From: Mesorhizobium_G sp050247155
GTDB taxonomy: Bacteria > Pseudomonadota > Alphaproteobacteria > Rhizobiales > Rhizobiaceae
Direction of reading: 5' to 3'
DNA length: 64,000 nucleotides
Assembly (NCBI GenBank): GCA_050247155.1
Contig: JBFWUS010000012.1
Location: 1 to 64,000, forward strand
The notes under the pieces are model-generated. The model was given only the letters and a program-made list of their open reading frames with translations. It did no database searches and had not been told where the DNA came from. Positions 25,430-34,295 of this stretch are shown piece by piece (the stretch's first letter is position 1; the number at the start of each line of letters is the position of its first letter). A program made the translations under genes and the position numbers.

Positions 25430-26608
25430 TCAATAGGTTTCGACGTGCATCCGGCCTTCTCCGCGTAATCCGGCGCGAATGTCGTCCCAGATCATGCCCG
25501 AGCGCCCGCATACCTGCGCAAGGGCTGTGTCGACCCCGTCCTCAAGCCCCTTCAATCCACAGACATAGACATGTGTAGTCGGCCGGCGCAGCAGGTCGGC
25601 GACAAGCTCAGTCCGCTTCAGCAGCCGGTCCTGAACATACTCATGCTCATCGGCCGCAACCCGCGAATAGACGAGTTCGCGATGCAGTTCACTTTGCAGA
25701 TACCGCTGCAGCGGGCCGAAATAGGGAAGCTCTTCAGGCCGACGCGCGCCGAAGAAGAGATAGAGCCCGCCTGGTCCGTTTGGCGCCGTTCGCCGGCGGC
25801 GGTGGGTGAAGCCGCGGAACGGCGAAACCCCAGTGCCCGTGCAGATCATCAGGATATCCGCCTGCGGGTCATCCGGCATCAGGAAGGTCGCACCGAACGG
25901 GCCAACGACATCAACCTCCTCGCCGAGTTCGCGGTCGCACAGCCAGCTCGACGCGATGCCGGCCACCCCTTCGTTGACGACGCGCTTCACCGTCAGCGCC
26001 ATGTTGTTGGTGTTGGGCCGCTCGCCATCACGCGCGCTCGCCGCGGAATAGAGGCGCATCGGATGCGGTCGCCCCGTTCCGTCAACGCCCGGCGGCACCA
26101 GCCCGATGCTCTGACCCTCAAGATAGGGAAACGGCTCCGCGCCAAAGTCGAGAATGATGTGATGCACGTCCGAGGCCGAGCCGTCAGCGGTGATCCGCGT
26201 GTTCCCTGTAATCGTTGCCCGCGCCGGAGTATCCCGAGTGAAGGCGTTGATCCGGGGTTTCGAGGCTGACGCCGGCGCTTTCGCAGGGCCGCGCAACCCC
26301 AGATGCGCAATCTCGAGGATGCGCGTCGCCTCGGCGTCGAAGGCATCCGGCACGACACCTGCCATCTCGGCCGGACGCGCCGGCAACATGACCCAGCCAT
26401 GCTGCTCGGCGACGTCATAGTAGCGCTCGACGTTGAACCAGTTGTCGATCGCTCCGGTCGGACAGGGTCTTACGCAGCGCATGCAGAAGGTGCAGGTCGC
26501 CGGGTCAACCACATAGTTTGACCGATGCGAGATCGCCCCGGTCGGACAACGCCCCTCGCAGGTGTTGCAGCGAATGCATATCTCGGGGTCGATGAGATGC
26601 TGGCGCAC
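25430..26608 (-). CDS. boxA: BoxA-type reductase (benzoyl-CoA 2,3-epoxidase reductase component)
   Basis: About 392 aa from a GTG at 26608 with a GAGG site. An ATG at 26641 is possible but overlaps the upstream gene and lacks a site. The N terminus HLIDPEICIRCNTCEGRC (Cys 11, 14, 17, 21) and a second set at 39, 42, 45 and 49 bind two [4Fe-4S] clusters. A ferredoxin-NADP reductase module follows (PMRLYSAASAR for FAD, MICTGTGVSPFRGF and VYVCGLKGLEDGVD for NADPH). BoxA passes electrons to the diiron epoxidase BoxB. No boxB, boxC or benzoate-CoA ligase lies in the window, so its partner is missing or different. It is the last gene of the leftward operon. Confidence 0.85.
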   Translation of the reverse strand: MRQHLIDPEICIRCNTCEGRCPTGAISHRSNYVVDPATCTFCMRCVRPCPTGAIDNWFNVERYYDVAEQHGWVMLPARPAEMAGVVPDAFDAEATRILEIAHLGLRGPAKAPASASKPRINAFTRDTPARATITGNTRITADGSASDVHHIILDFGAEPFPYLEGQSIGLVPPGVDGTGRPHPMRLYSAASARDGERPNTNNMALTVKRVVNEGVAGIASSWLCDRELGEEVDVVGPFGATFLMPDDPQADILMICTGTGVSPFRGFTHRRRRTAPNGPGGLYLFFGARRPEELPYFGPLQRYLQSELHRELVYSRVAADEHEYVQDRLLKRTELVADLLRRPTTHVYVCGLKGLEDGVDTALAQVCGRSGMIWDDIRAGLRGEGRMHVETY

Positions 26609-26618
26609 GCACCGAACC

Positions 26619-27110
26619 TCAGATCGCGACGGCGAGCTCATTCACTTCGGCGGACGCCAACTCATTCAGCTTGGCGTTCTTAGCCCGCTCGACGTTGAGC
26701 GCCTTCTGCAATTGCGCCGCCGCCTCATCCATCCGCCACGTGTTGGCCCAGGCCGTCAGCGTCATGAAGCGGGCGATCTCGTAGTGCTCGATCGCCTGGG
26801 CGCAGGCGATGATCCCAGCGTCCTGTACCGGTCCCTTGCCGGCGGTCTCCCTGAGCACGTCCTCGGTCTCTTGCAGGAGACCTAGTATCGCCTCGCAAGT
26901 GACGCCTTTCACGGGCTCGCCGAGGCTCTCGAACACCTTCTCAAGCCGCGCGATCTGCTCGCGGGTCTCGTCGATATGGTTCTCGAGCGATGCCCGGAGC
27001 TTCCCGTTCTCGGTCGCGGCGACTATGGTCGGCAGCGTCTTCAGAATCTGCTGCTCGGCGTAATACATGTCCTGCAAAAAATGCAGGAACAGGTCGCGGA
27101 AAACTTTCAC
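26619..27110 (-). CDS. Ferritin-like domain protein, YciE/DUF892 family
   Basis: About 163 aa from a GTG at 27110 with a GGAGGAAG site. It is a four-helix bundle with candidate diiron ligands Glu19 (YYAEQQILK), Glu48 or Glu51 (ENHIDETREQ), Glu108/His109/Glu111 (AIEHYEIARF) and Glu141 (NVERAKN), so the metal site appears intact. YciE/YciF proteins are small ferritin-like proteins of poorly defined role, often stress-linked. Here it sits between benE and boxA in one operon, 10 nt upstream of the boxA GTG start, so the pair is likely co-translated. A functional link to BoxA is inference. Confidence 0.85.
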   Translation of the reverse strand: MKVFRDLFLHFLQDMYYAEQQILKTLPTIVAATENGKLRASLENHIDETREQIARLEKVFESLGEPVKGVTCEAILGLLQETEDVLRETAGKGPVQDAGIIACAQAIEHYEIARFMTLTAWANTWRMDEAAAQLQKALNVERAKNAKLNELASAEVNELAVAI

Positions 27111-27123
27111 TTGGCTTCCTCCT

Positions 27124-28335
27124 CTATGGTTGCTGGTCGAAGGCGACAAACAGCCGCCGCACGATGCGGGTGATCGCGACCGCAGCCACGCCGGCGACGA
27201 CTCCCCAGAATGCAGACCCGATGCCCCAGATCGAGACGCCTGCCGTGGTGATGGTGAAGGTGACGAGCCCCGCTTGCGCATCCTCGCGCGCGCCGAGCAT
27301 GTCGCCGAGACTCTTCAGGATCGCCCCCATCAGCGCTAGTCCCGCAAGCAGGCCCACCACCTGCACTGGAAGCAACGCAAGCAGCCGCCCGACGCTACCC
27401 GCGAAGATTCCGCCGAGACAGAAGAATATTCCCGCCGCCACTCCCGCCAGCCAGCGACGTCCGGGGTCGGGATGGCTGTCGGGTCCGGCGCAGAGCGCCA
27501 GCGTGATTGCGGCGAGCGCCGTGGTGATGCCTCCGAAGAAGGCGGCGACCACCGAGGCAAGGCTTGAGACGAGGATGATCGGCTTGGCCGCGACCTCGTA
27601 GCCATTGGACTTGAGAATGGTCAGCCCAGGCAGGAATTGTCCGGTCACGGTGGTTATGACAAGCGGCAGCGCCAAGCTCAAAGCCGCCTCCACGGTGAAG
27701 ACCGGCCATGTCAGCCTTGGTGCTGCGAAAGCGAACCCGATGGAGCCTGGGCTAACTCCATAGACGACCCAACTCAGCAAGAGCCCAAGCGCCAGGAGCA
27801 GCAGCATCGTGTAGCGGGGCACAAGCGCGCCAAAGGCAAAATAGCCGCCGATCAGCAGCGCCATCACGCCAGGCGCCTCGGCGATCCCACCCATGGCGTG
27901 GACGCCGAACCCGAAGAGAATACCGGCCATCATGCCGTCCGCCACCGCCGCCGGTATCGCCGCGACCAGCCGGTCGAAAAGGCCGGTCGCTCCGAGCACG
28001 AGTATTGCCAGCGCTGCAACGATGAATGCGCCAACGACTTCGCCGAATGGCATCGCGGTACCAATAGAGATGAGCAATACCGTTCCCGGCGCCGACCAAG
28101 CCGTAACCACAGGAGCCCGCGACCAGACACTGAGTGCGATGCTCGTCACGCCAGCCGCCATCGAGATCGCGAAAATCCAGGACGAGAATTCGGCAGCCGA
28201 CACGCCCATCGAATGCGCCGCCTGCAGGTAGATGAGCAGCGGCCCCGCATAGGAGACGAGCACCACAAGGAAGCCGGCACTGACTATTGCAGACCAGTGT
28301 CCACTCGCGCCAATCCTATGCGGGACAGCGAGCAT
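27124..28335 (-). CDS. benE: Benzoate/H+ symporter, BenE family
   Basis: A protein of 403 aa with about 12 hydrophobic segments. Family features include APGTVLLISIGTAMPFGEVVGAF, GVHAMGGIAEAP and FFGGITTALAAITLALCAGPDSHPD. BenE carries benzoate into the cytoplasm with protons. It follows the scoB-type gene by 5 nt and precedes the ferritin-like gene by 13 nt, so uptake is co-expressed with the lower-pathway enzymes, while a second uptake system follows benD. Confidence 0.9.
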   Translation of the reverse strand: MLAVPHRIGASGHWSAIVSAGFLVVLVSYAGPLLIYLQAAHSMGVSAAEFSSWIFAISMAAGVTSIALSVWSRAPVVTAWSAPGTVLLISIGTAMPFGEVVGAFIVAALAILVLGATGLFDRLVAAIPAAVADGMMAGILFGFGVHAMGGIAEAPGVMALLIGGYFAFGALVPRYTMLLLLALGLLLSWVVYGVSPGSIGFAFAAPRLTWPVFTVEAALSLALPLVITTVTGQFLPGLTILKSNGYEVAAKPIILVSSLASVVAAFFGGITTALAAITLALCAGPDSHPDPGRRWLAGVAAGIFFCLGGIFAGSVGRLLALLPVQVVGLLAGLALMGAILKSLGDMLGAREDAQAGLVTFTITTAGVSIWGIGSAFWGVVAGVAAVAITRIVRRLFVAFDQQP

Positions 28336-28340
28336 CGCGA

Positions 28341-28967
<627 letters not shown>

Positions 28968-28977
28968 TTCTTCCTCC

Positions 28978-29676
28978 TCAGGCGGCGTGTGTTGTGCGCT
29001 GCTCAATTCGTTTTTCGTGCGCACCCTCTATGATCCGGTGCACGAATATCCCGGGCGTATGGATGCTATCCGGATCGAGGCTTCCAACCGGCACGATCTC
29101 CTCCACCTCCGCCACGCAAACCTTCCCGCAGGTGGCGGCGTTCGGATTGAAGTTCCGCGCCGTCTTTCGATAGACCAAGTTGCCTTGGGCATCCCCTTTC
29201 CACGCTTTGACAATGGAAAGGTCGGCGACGATCCCGCGTTCGAGAATGTAGGTCTCGCCATCGAACTGCTTGTGTTCCTTCCCCTCGGCGATGACCGTAC
29301 CGACCCCGGTCTTTGTATAGAAGCCGGGGATTCCCGCGCCGCCGGCCCGCATCCGTTCGGCGAGCGTCCCCTGCGGGTTGAACTCAAGCTCCAGTTCGCC
29401 GGCGAGATACTGCCGCATGAACTCGGCGTTCTCGCCGACGTAAGACGAGATCATCTTGCGGACCTGCTTCGTCTGCAGCAGCAGGCCGAGTCCAAAGTCA
29501 TCGACGCCGGCATTGTTCGAGGCGACCGTCAGTTGCTTCGCGCCCGAGTCCCGGATGGCCGCGATGAGCAGTTCCGGGATCCCGCACAATCCGAACCCGC
29601 CGGCGGCGATCGCCATGCCGTCGAAAAGCAGCCCGTCGAGCGCCGCCACTGCGTTGTCGCGTACCTTACCGCTCAT
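28978..29676 (-). CDS. scoA: 3-oxoacid CoA-transferase subunit A (SCOT/ScoA type; PcaI homologue)
   Basis: A protein of 232 aa. Key stretches are AGGFGLCGIPELLI, SNNAGVDDFGLGLLL, MISSYVGENAEF and NPQGTLAERMRAGGAGIP. The SNNAGVDDFGLGLLL and ISSYVGEN pattern is that of ScoA/SCOT, whereas PcaI as I recall it reads SNNAGNGEIGLAALL. This points to acetoacetate as substrate. The start overlaps the end of the upstream cleavage-enzyme gene by 4 nt. In a standard beta-ketoadipate pathway this slot would be PcaI; here the substrate could be acetoacetate released by the neighbour. Confidence 0.8.
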   Translation of the reverse strand: MSGKVRDNAVAALDGLLFDGMAIAAGGFGLCGIPELLIAAIRDSGAKQLTVASNNAGVDDFGLGLLLQTKQVRKMISSYVGENAEFMRQYLAGELELEFNPQGTLAERMRAGGAGIPGFYTKTGVGTVIAEGKEHKQFDGETYILERGIVADLSIVKAWKGDAQGNLVYRKTARNFNPNAATCGKVCVAEVEEIVPVGSLDPDSIHTPGIFVHRIIEGAHEKRIEQRTTHAA

Positions 29677-30551
29677 GCCATGATCTCCGTCTTAACCGGG
29701 GCGAGCCCGAGCATCTCGCGCGCTTGAGTCCAGGTCGCGACCGGCCGCTCATAGCGGGCGCAAAGGTCGACCACCCGCTGGACCAGCGCCGCGTTCGACG
29801 GCGCGAGGCGGTCGCGGTCGAGGCGCACATTGTCCTCGAGGCCGGTGCGCGCGTGACCACCCTCGGCCACGCACCATTCGTTGATCGTGAACTGATGCTG
29901 CCCGATTCCGGCAGCGCACCACTCGCCACCTGGCGCCAGACGGCGCATGGTCCGCACAAAATAGTCGAACGCGTCGCGATCGACCGGCATGGCGTTCTTC
30001 ACGCCCATGACGAACTGAACGTAGAGTGGTGACTTAAGCCGCCCGTCCTGAGCCATCGTCACCGCCTGGTGGATATGGCTGAGATCGAAGGCCTCGATCT
30101 CGGGCTTCACCTCGAACTTGCGCATTTCCGAGGCGAGCCAGTCGACAAGATCCGGCGGGTTCTCGTAGACCCGGGTTGGGAAATTGTTCGATCCGACCGC
30201 GAGGCTCGCCATGTCGGGTCTGAGCGATAGCATGCCCCCACGGGTCTGCCCTGCCCCAGAACGTCCGCCGGTAGAGAATTGAATGATCATCCCGGGGCAG
30301 TGTTTCTCGATCCCCTCTTTCAACTTGGCGAATCTTTCCGGATCGGAACTCGGCGTGCCATCCTCGTTCCGCACATGCGCATGGACGATGCTCGCCCCGG
30401 CCTCGAAGGCGGCTTGGGTGCTCTCCACCTGCTCGACAATGGTGATGGGCACCGCCGGGTTGTTCGCCTTGGTCGGCAAAGATCCGGTGATCGCGACGCA
30501 GATGATGCAAGGCCGACCACCGTGCCGGGACTCCAGCTTATCGACCGTCAT
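29673..30551 (-). CDS. Beta-keto acid cleavage enzyme (BKACE, DUF849 family)
   Basis: A protein of 292 aa from an ATG at 30551 overlapping the upstream stop by 1 nt (TGATG). The TIM-barrel BKACE pattern is present: VAITGSLPTKANNPAVPIT near the start, ASIVHAHVRNEDGTPSSD with the Zn-binding HxH, GGRSG near residue 94, and WCAAGIGQHQF. The family condenses a beta-keto acid with acetyl-CoA to give acetoacetate and a new acyl-CoA. Kce of lysine fermentation is the prototype and other members act on beta-ketoadipate. Beside the CoA-transferase and opposite catA, beta-ketoadipate is the natural candidate substrate. This assignment is inferred. Confidence 0.88.
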   Translation of the reverse strand: MTVDKLESRHGGRPCIICVAITGSLPTKANNPAVPITIVEQVESTQAAFEAGASIVHAHVRNEDGTPSSDPERFAKLKEGIEKHCPGMIIQFSTGGRSGAGQTRGGMLSLRPDMASLAVGSNNFPTRVYENPPDLVDWLASEMRKFEVKPEIEAFDLSHIHQAVTMAQDGRLKSPLYVQFVMGVKNAMPVDRDAFDYFVRTMRRLAPGGEWCAAGIGQHQFTINEWCVAEGGHARTGLEDNVRLDRDRLAPSNAALVQRVVDLCARYERPVATWTQAREMLGLAPVKTEIMA

Positions 30552-31414
30552 CACAAAACCTCCGCCGCTGCCGGCTTCAGCATTCGTGACAGCGCATCCA
30601 CGAAGAACGGCCGGAAGCCCTCGGGATGTTCGCTCATCGGAAAATGCCCCAGTTCGTCCATCACGGTGATTGTCGCGCCCGGTATTGCCGCGGCTGTCCG
30701 CCGCGCGTCCTGCGGCGTGCATGTGAGGTCGTAAGCGCCGACCAGGATGTGCACCGGGGTGCGGGCAGTGTCGATCTGACCAAGCCGCCCGATCAGGCTG
30801 TCGTCGCGGGTGTAGAAGCTGAGGTCACCGCGAAAGACGCCTGGCCCCGAGGCCATGAACATCCACAGCGTGTTCCACCGCTCTGCCTTTGGCGCATAAG
30901 GGGAAATGTTCGCCGAGACGAGCGCGGCTCCCATCTCACCGCCATGCGCGTCGGGACGGTGAAACCAATCGATATCGTACCAGGCCGGCTGAAAGTCTGA
31001 GGCCTCGATAGCGATGAAACCCGAAAACTTGTCGCCATGCAGCGCCGCGATCTGAAGCGCGATCCGCCCGCCCATCGAACAGCCGGCGAGGATCGGTCGA
31101 TCAAGTCCGAGTCCCTTCACCACGGCAAGAACCGTGGCAATGTAGGATTCGGTTGTCAGCAAATACTCCTCTGTTTCGAAACCTTCGGGCGGAAGCGACT
31201 TACCGTGCCAGGGCATGTCGAAAGCGATCAGCCGATGATCCTTCGTCACCCCGGCATCGTTCATCAGGTGCCGCCACTGACGTGTGTCCGCCCCTGCAGT
31301 ATGCAGGCAGAGGATCGGTCGCCCCTTGCCTGCCTCTTCGAAATAGATCCGTCGCGGGGTTCCTTCGACGACGACCGTGATGTAGCGGCCGGTGATTGGC
31401 TCGATTCCAGTCAT
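30551..31414 (-). CDS. Alpha/beta hydrolase, possible enol-lactonase-like enzyme
   Basis: A protein of 287 aa. HTAGADTRQW forms the oxyanion region, the nucleophile elbow is AGCSMGGRIAL (Ser near 118), the Asp is in VGAYDLTCTP and the His in ELGHFPMSEHPE. It is not a close match to classical PcaD sequences, but by position it could hydrolyse the enol-lactone or muconolactone to beta-ketoadipate. It overlaps the SCP2-like gene (4 nt) and the BKACE gene (1 nt), so the three are tightly coupled. A thioesterase or C-C hydrolase is an alternative. Confidence 0.75.
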   Translation of the reverse strand: MTGIEPITGRYITVVVEGTPRRIYFEEAGKGRPILCLHTAGADTRQWRHLMNDAGVTKDHRLIAFDMPWHGKSLPPEGFETEEYLLTTESYIATVLAVVKGLGLDRPILAGCSMGGRIALQIAALHGDKFSGFIAIEASDFQPAWYDIDWFHRPDAHGGEMGAALVSANISPYAPKAERWNTLWMFMASGPGVFRGDLSFYTRDDSLIGRLGQIDTARTPVHILVGAYDLTCTPQDARRTAAAIPGATITVMDELGHFPMSEHPEGFRPFFVDALSRMLKPAAAEVL

Positions 31415-31785
31415 GCCTTGGCCTCCACGCGCGGCAGAGCGAGGAACTCCTTGAAGAACCTAAGGTTTTTGACCAGCGCCAGGATGTCGCCTTCGATCTT
31501 CGCCCGACCGATCGTCACCAATCCGAAGATATCGTGGAACCCGGGCTTCGGATGAAGCTTCCAAAATTCCTTTAGCGCCTCGGAATCGGTTGTGATCGCA
31601 AACCGCCAGGGTGTCTTGCGACTGGGGCCAGGCACGACGCTCACGAGACGGCCCTTCTCGAAGACCAGATAATATTCTTCGTTGTCGACGCGCAGCAGAA
31701 CCGTCTCCGAGATCAACCGACCAAGGCGAAGCATGTGCGGCGCGGCGTCGGCCCGCGCCTGCATGTGTTGCAGGAGCTCGAGCAT
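31411..31785 (-). CDS. SCP2 sterol-carrier-like domain protein
   Basis: About 124 aa from an ATG at 31785 with a weak GGGA site; an upstream ATG at 31860 would cover an operator. The fold pattern is SCP2-like: a strand-rich start (VLLRVDNEEYYLVFEKGRLV), RFAITTDSEALKEFWKL and the C-terminal GRAKIEGDILALVKNLRFFKEF. SCP2 domains bind hydrophobic acyl ligands. It is the first gene of the leftward lower-pathway operon and overlaps the hydrolase gene, so a substrate-binding or isomerase-like contribution to the pathway is possible. No catalytic function can be stated. Confidence 0.7.
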   Translation of the reverse strand: MLELLQHMQARADAAPHMLRLGRLISETVLLRVDNEEYYLVFEKGRLVSVVPGPSRKTPWRFAITTDSEALKEFWKLHPKPGFHDIFGLVTIGRAKIEGDILALVKNLRFFKEFLALPRVEAKA

Positions 31786-31861
31786 GGTCTGTCCCAGATG
31801 GCTTACGTTCGAAATCTCGATAAAATTGCGCCGGCATCGTCCAGCCGGCAATGGTTCCAAG

Positions 31862-31913
31862 GGTATCCCTCGATACCTTCAGTTAATGGTTGGAACGGGT
31901 ATCGCGCGATACC
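31862..31913. promoter_or_regulatory. Two GTAT-N6-ATAC palindromes between catA and the divergent operon
   Basis: GGTATCCCTCGATACC (31862-31877) and GGTATCGCGCGATACC (31898-31913, a perfect 16-bp palindrome) start 36 nt apart. They lie in the 236-nt gap between the catA start and the SCP2 start, where both promoters must be. The same frame is found at 9906-9921. A dimeric regulator binding both sites could control both operons. Confidence 0.6.
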
Positions 31914-32021
31914 AACGAAGGCATTGGTTTGGTTCCTCCGGTTTGAGATGGATATTCGTCACCCCCGGCCAGCCCGGACATCCGACACAACGCAAGCATA
32001 AGTTCACGGGGAGGAAAAAAC

Positions 32022-32885
32022 GTGGCTACTGTCACACTGGACAATATCACCGACGTGGTGATCGGCTCGCTCGGACAGAATGGCGAGATCACCGATCGCC
32101 AACGGGAAATCATGACCGCGGCGCTGAAGCACCTGCATGGCTTCTGCAAGGACGTCAAACTCCAGCACCACGAGTTCCTTGCGGCCTGCAACTTCCTCGC
32201 CCGTGCGGGGGAAGCCACCAACGACAAGCGTCAGGAATTCATTCTGCTCGGCGACATTCTCGGCGTCGAGGTTCTCGTCGACATGCTGACCAACCCGGTC
32301 ACTGGCTCCGAGAGCGAGTCGACAGTGCTCGGCCCCTTCTACCGTGACAACCCTCCCGTCCTGCCGAAAGGCGCCTCGGTCGTTCAGAAGCATTTCGACA
32401 ATGAAGAGACCGTGCTTTTCGAGGGCCATATCCGCGATACCGATGGCAAGCCCATCGAAGGCGCCATCATAGACGTCTGGGAGGACGCCCCGAACGGCCT
32501 CTACGAGAACCACGACCCGAATCAGCCGGACTACAATCTTCGCGGCCGGTTCAAAACCGACAACAACGGTCACTACGCGTTGCGCGCCCTGCGCCCCGTG
32601 CCCTACCCCATACCGGAGGACGAGACCGCGGGCGAACTGCTGCGCTATATGGGTCATCATCCCAACAGACCCGGACACCTTCACGTCATGATCGCCAAGC
32701 CCGGCTATCAGCCACTGATCAGCCAGATCTTCGATGCCGACAGCAAGTGGCTCGACAACGACTCGGTTTTTGCGGTCAAGGATAGTCTGGTGGCCAATTT
32801 CAGGAAGACGCCGAACGCTGCGGACAATCTGCATGTCGAGTTCGACTTCGCCCTGAAGCCCGCCGCCGCGCGCGCGGCAGCTTGA
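32022..32885 (+). CDS. catA: Catechol 1,2-dioxygenase (intradiol)
   Basis: A protein of 287 aa from a GTG at 32022 with GGGAGGAAAAAAC. The N-terminal helical linker domain of dimeric catechol/hydroxyquinol dioxygenases is followed by the intradiol core. Iron ligands are Tyr in DAPNGLYENHDP, Tyr in RPVPYPIPED, and two His in HHPNRPGHLHVMI. It opens catechol to cis,cis-muconate with Fe(III). A hydroxyquinol 1,2-dioxygenase is a close relative and cannot be ruled out, but catB and benABCD support CatA. It stands alone, divergent from the leftward operon. Confidence 0.88.
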   Translation: MATVTLDNITDVVIGSLGQNGEITDRQREIMTAALKHLHGFCKDVKLQHHEFLAACNFLARAGEATNDKRQEFILLGDILGVEVLVDMLTNPVTGSESESTVLGPFYRDNPPVLPKGASVVQKHFDNEETVLFEGHIRDTDGKPIEGAIIDVWEDAPNGLYENHDPNQPDYNLRGRFKTDNNGHYALRALRPVPYPIPEDETAGELLRYMGHHPNRPGHLHVMIAKPGYQPLISQIFDADSKWLDNDSVFAVKDSLVANFRKTPNAADNLHVEFDFALKPAAARAAA

Positions 32886-32977
32886 CCGTCATGTTGCCGG
32901 TCCCAGCGAGGCAATGTTTCTTTCTGCGTCGGCATTGCTGGTGTACCGCATAGGCAGGCATTTCAATCCGACGTGGC

Positions 32978-33000
32978 GGAGCCATCGGCTGGTTGGCTCC
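32978..33000 (+). terminator. Hairpin downstream of catA, possible terminator
   Basis: Arms GGAGCCA (32978-32984) and TGGCTCC (32994-33000) around a 9-nt loop, 93 nt after the catA stop. There is no clear U-tract, so termination is uncertain. Confidence 0.3.
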
Positions 33001-33091
33001 GTCAATGTGCGTTACGGCGTAGCCACGGCGCACGCCCCCGGCGGTATGCAGCAGCGTCCACGCGCGCCACCTTTAGGAACGACGAGGAGAT

Positions 33092-33613
33092 ATGATGAAG
33101 TCTTCTACGCAGGCCAGCCCTACAGCCGCAGGTCCTACCAGCGGTCTTGCCCATACCGAACGCCCTCTGCTGTTCTGGAAAGACCAGATTACACTCAAAG
33201 CCTCGCCTCAGGCGGTTTGGGACCTGATCAAGACATTCGACCAGATCGACAAGTGGCATCCAGCCACCGAAAATTGCGTCATGCTGGTCGGCGCCAACGG
33301 TGTTCCGCTTGCCGTCCGTGAGTTCCAACTAAAAGGGGGTGGTTTCGTAATCAGCGAGCTCCTCCAGTATCGCGAGGACGTGAGATGGTACAGGTATCGC
33401 ATTCTCAAGACAAATCTTCCCATGACAGGATACGAGGGCGAGATGCGCGTCGAAGCCACACTGGGTGGGGGTTCGCTCGTCGTCTGGACAGGACAATTCC
33501 AGCGCCGAGATGAAGACGCACAACCGGATCAAGACGACGACGCTACTCTCGCACTGGTGCAAGGCGTGTTTCGTTCCGGTCTTGAGAACATTGAAAGGCT
33601 GACCGGGGATTGA
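33092..33613 (+). CDS. SRPBCC-superfamily (START-like) protein
   Basis: A protein of 173 aa. ATGs at 33092 and 33095 follow a GAGGAG site. The helix-grip fold pattern is seen: DQITLKASPQAVWDLIKTFDQIDKWHPATENC, then strand pairs around RYRILKTNLPMTGYEGEMRV and a long C-terminal helix GVFRSGLENIERL. The fold binds hydrophobic ligands and includes cyclases and ligand-transfer proteins. It lies alone between catA and the anthranilate pseudogene and is transcribed with catA or from its own promoter. The first 20 residues look disordered. Function unknown. Confidence 0.75.
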   Translation: MMKSSTQASPTAAGPTSGLAHTERPLLFWKDQITLKASPQAVWDLIKTFDQIDKWHPATENCVMLVGANGVPLAVREFQLKGGGFVISELLQYREDVRWYRYRILKTNLPMTGYEGEMRVEATLGGGSLVVWTGQFQRRDEDAQPDQDDDATLALVQGVFRSGLENIERLTGD

Positions 33614-33674
33614 GGACCGTCGCCAACAATCCTACTCGTGGAACGTATATGAGGTCGGGCTTGACTTCGCGCCC

Positions 33675-34288
33675 CTAGCTCTCCTCCTCCATCCCCGCAA
33701 AGAAATCGGGCGTAGTGGCGCAATTGAACCCTGGAACCTCTTCGGCGGAAACCGCGAGACGTAGCGATTCCAGGTCGGATAGGTCGCCGACTGTATTGAG
33801 CATTATCTTGTACGCTGTCGGAGCCGTGAAGCGGATCGTTGCACGATAGGTCTTGATAATGTCGATCATCGTCGTGGGCGTCGCGGTCTCCAGCAATGCT
33901 GCCGCAGCGCCAAAACGCTGCGTGCCACCGGCGCCCGGCACGATGCCAACTTTGACCTCCGGCAGACCGAAGCTTGCCTTCACGCCGGCGATACGGCCAT
34001 GGCAGGCCAGCGCAACTTCGGCACGCCGCCCAGGGCAGCGCCATTGATCGCCGCCGCCACCGGCTTGGCGAATTCCCTGATATCGGCTCCGCCAATGAAA
34101 ACTCCTCCCGCACCGGTGATGACAATGCCTGTCACGGCTTCATCAGCCGCCGCGTTGTCGAGCGCCGCGATCAGGCCGGAGCGCACATGCGCCGAGAGGG
34201 CATTGACCGGCGGATTGTTGATGGTAACGACGAGAACGCCACCTTCCGGACAGGCGGAAACACTCTCGGAAAATCGCATCTCGGGCAT
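33675..34288 (-). pseudogene. Chimeric remnant: enoyl-CoA hydratase N-terminal part joined to an aryl-CoA ligase fragment
   Basis: The start at 34288 reads as the hydratase domain of an FadB-like enzyme (VVTINNPPVNALSAHVRSGL, ITGAGGVFIGGADIREF). About 20 residues are missing at KPVAAAINGAALGG, and a frameshift near 34030 follows. The other frame continues with EVALACHGRIAGVKASFG to GIVPGAGGTQR. Without a stop it then turns into FGAAAALLETATPTTMIDI...FTAPTAYKIML, which is the middle of a benzoate/2-aminobenzoate-CoA ligase. The dehydrogenase half of the first gene and both ends of the ligase are gone. It is the last unit of the anthranilate operon. The events are seen directly; the ancestral gene order is inferred. 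Confidence 0.8.
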
Positions 34289-34295
34289 TTGGAGC

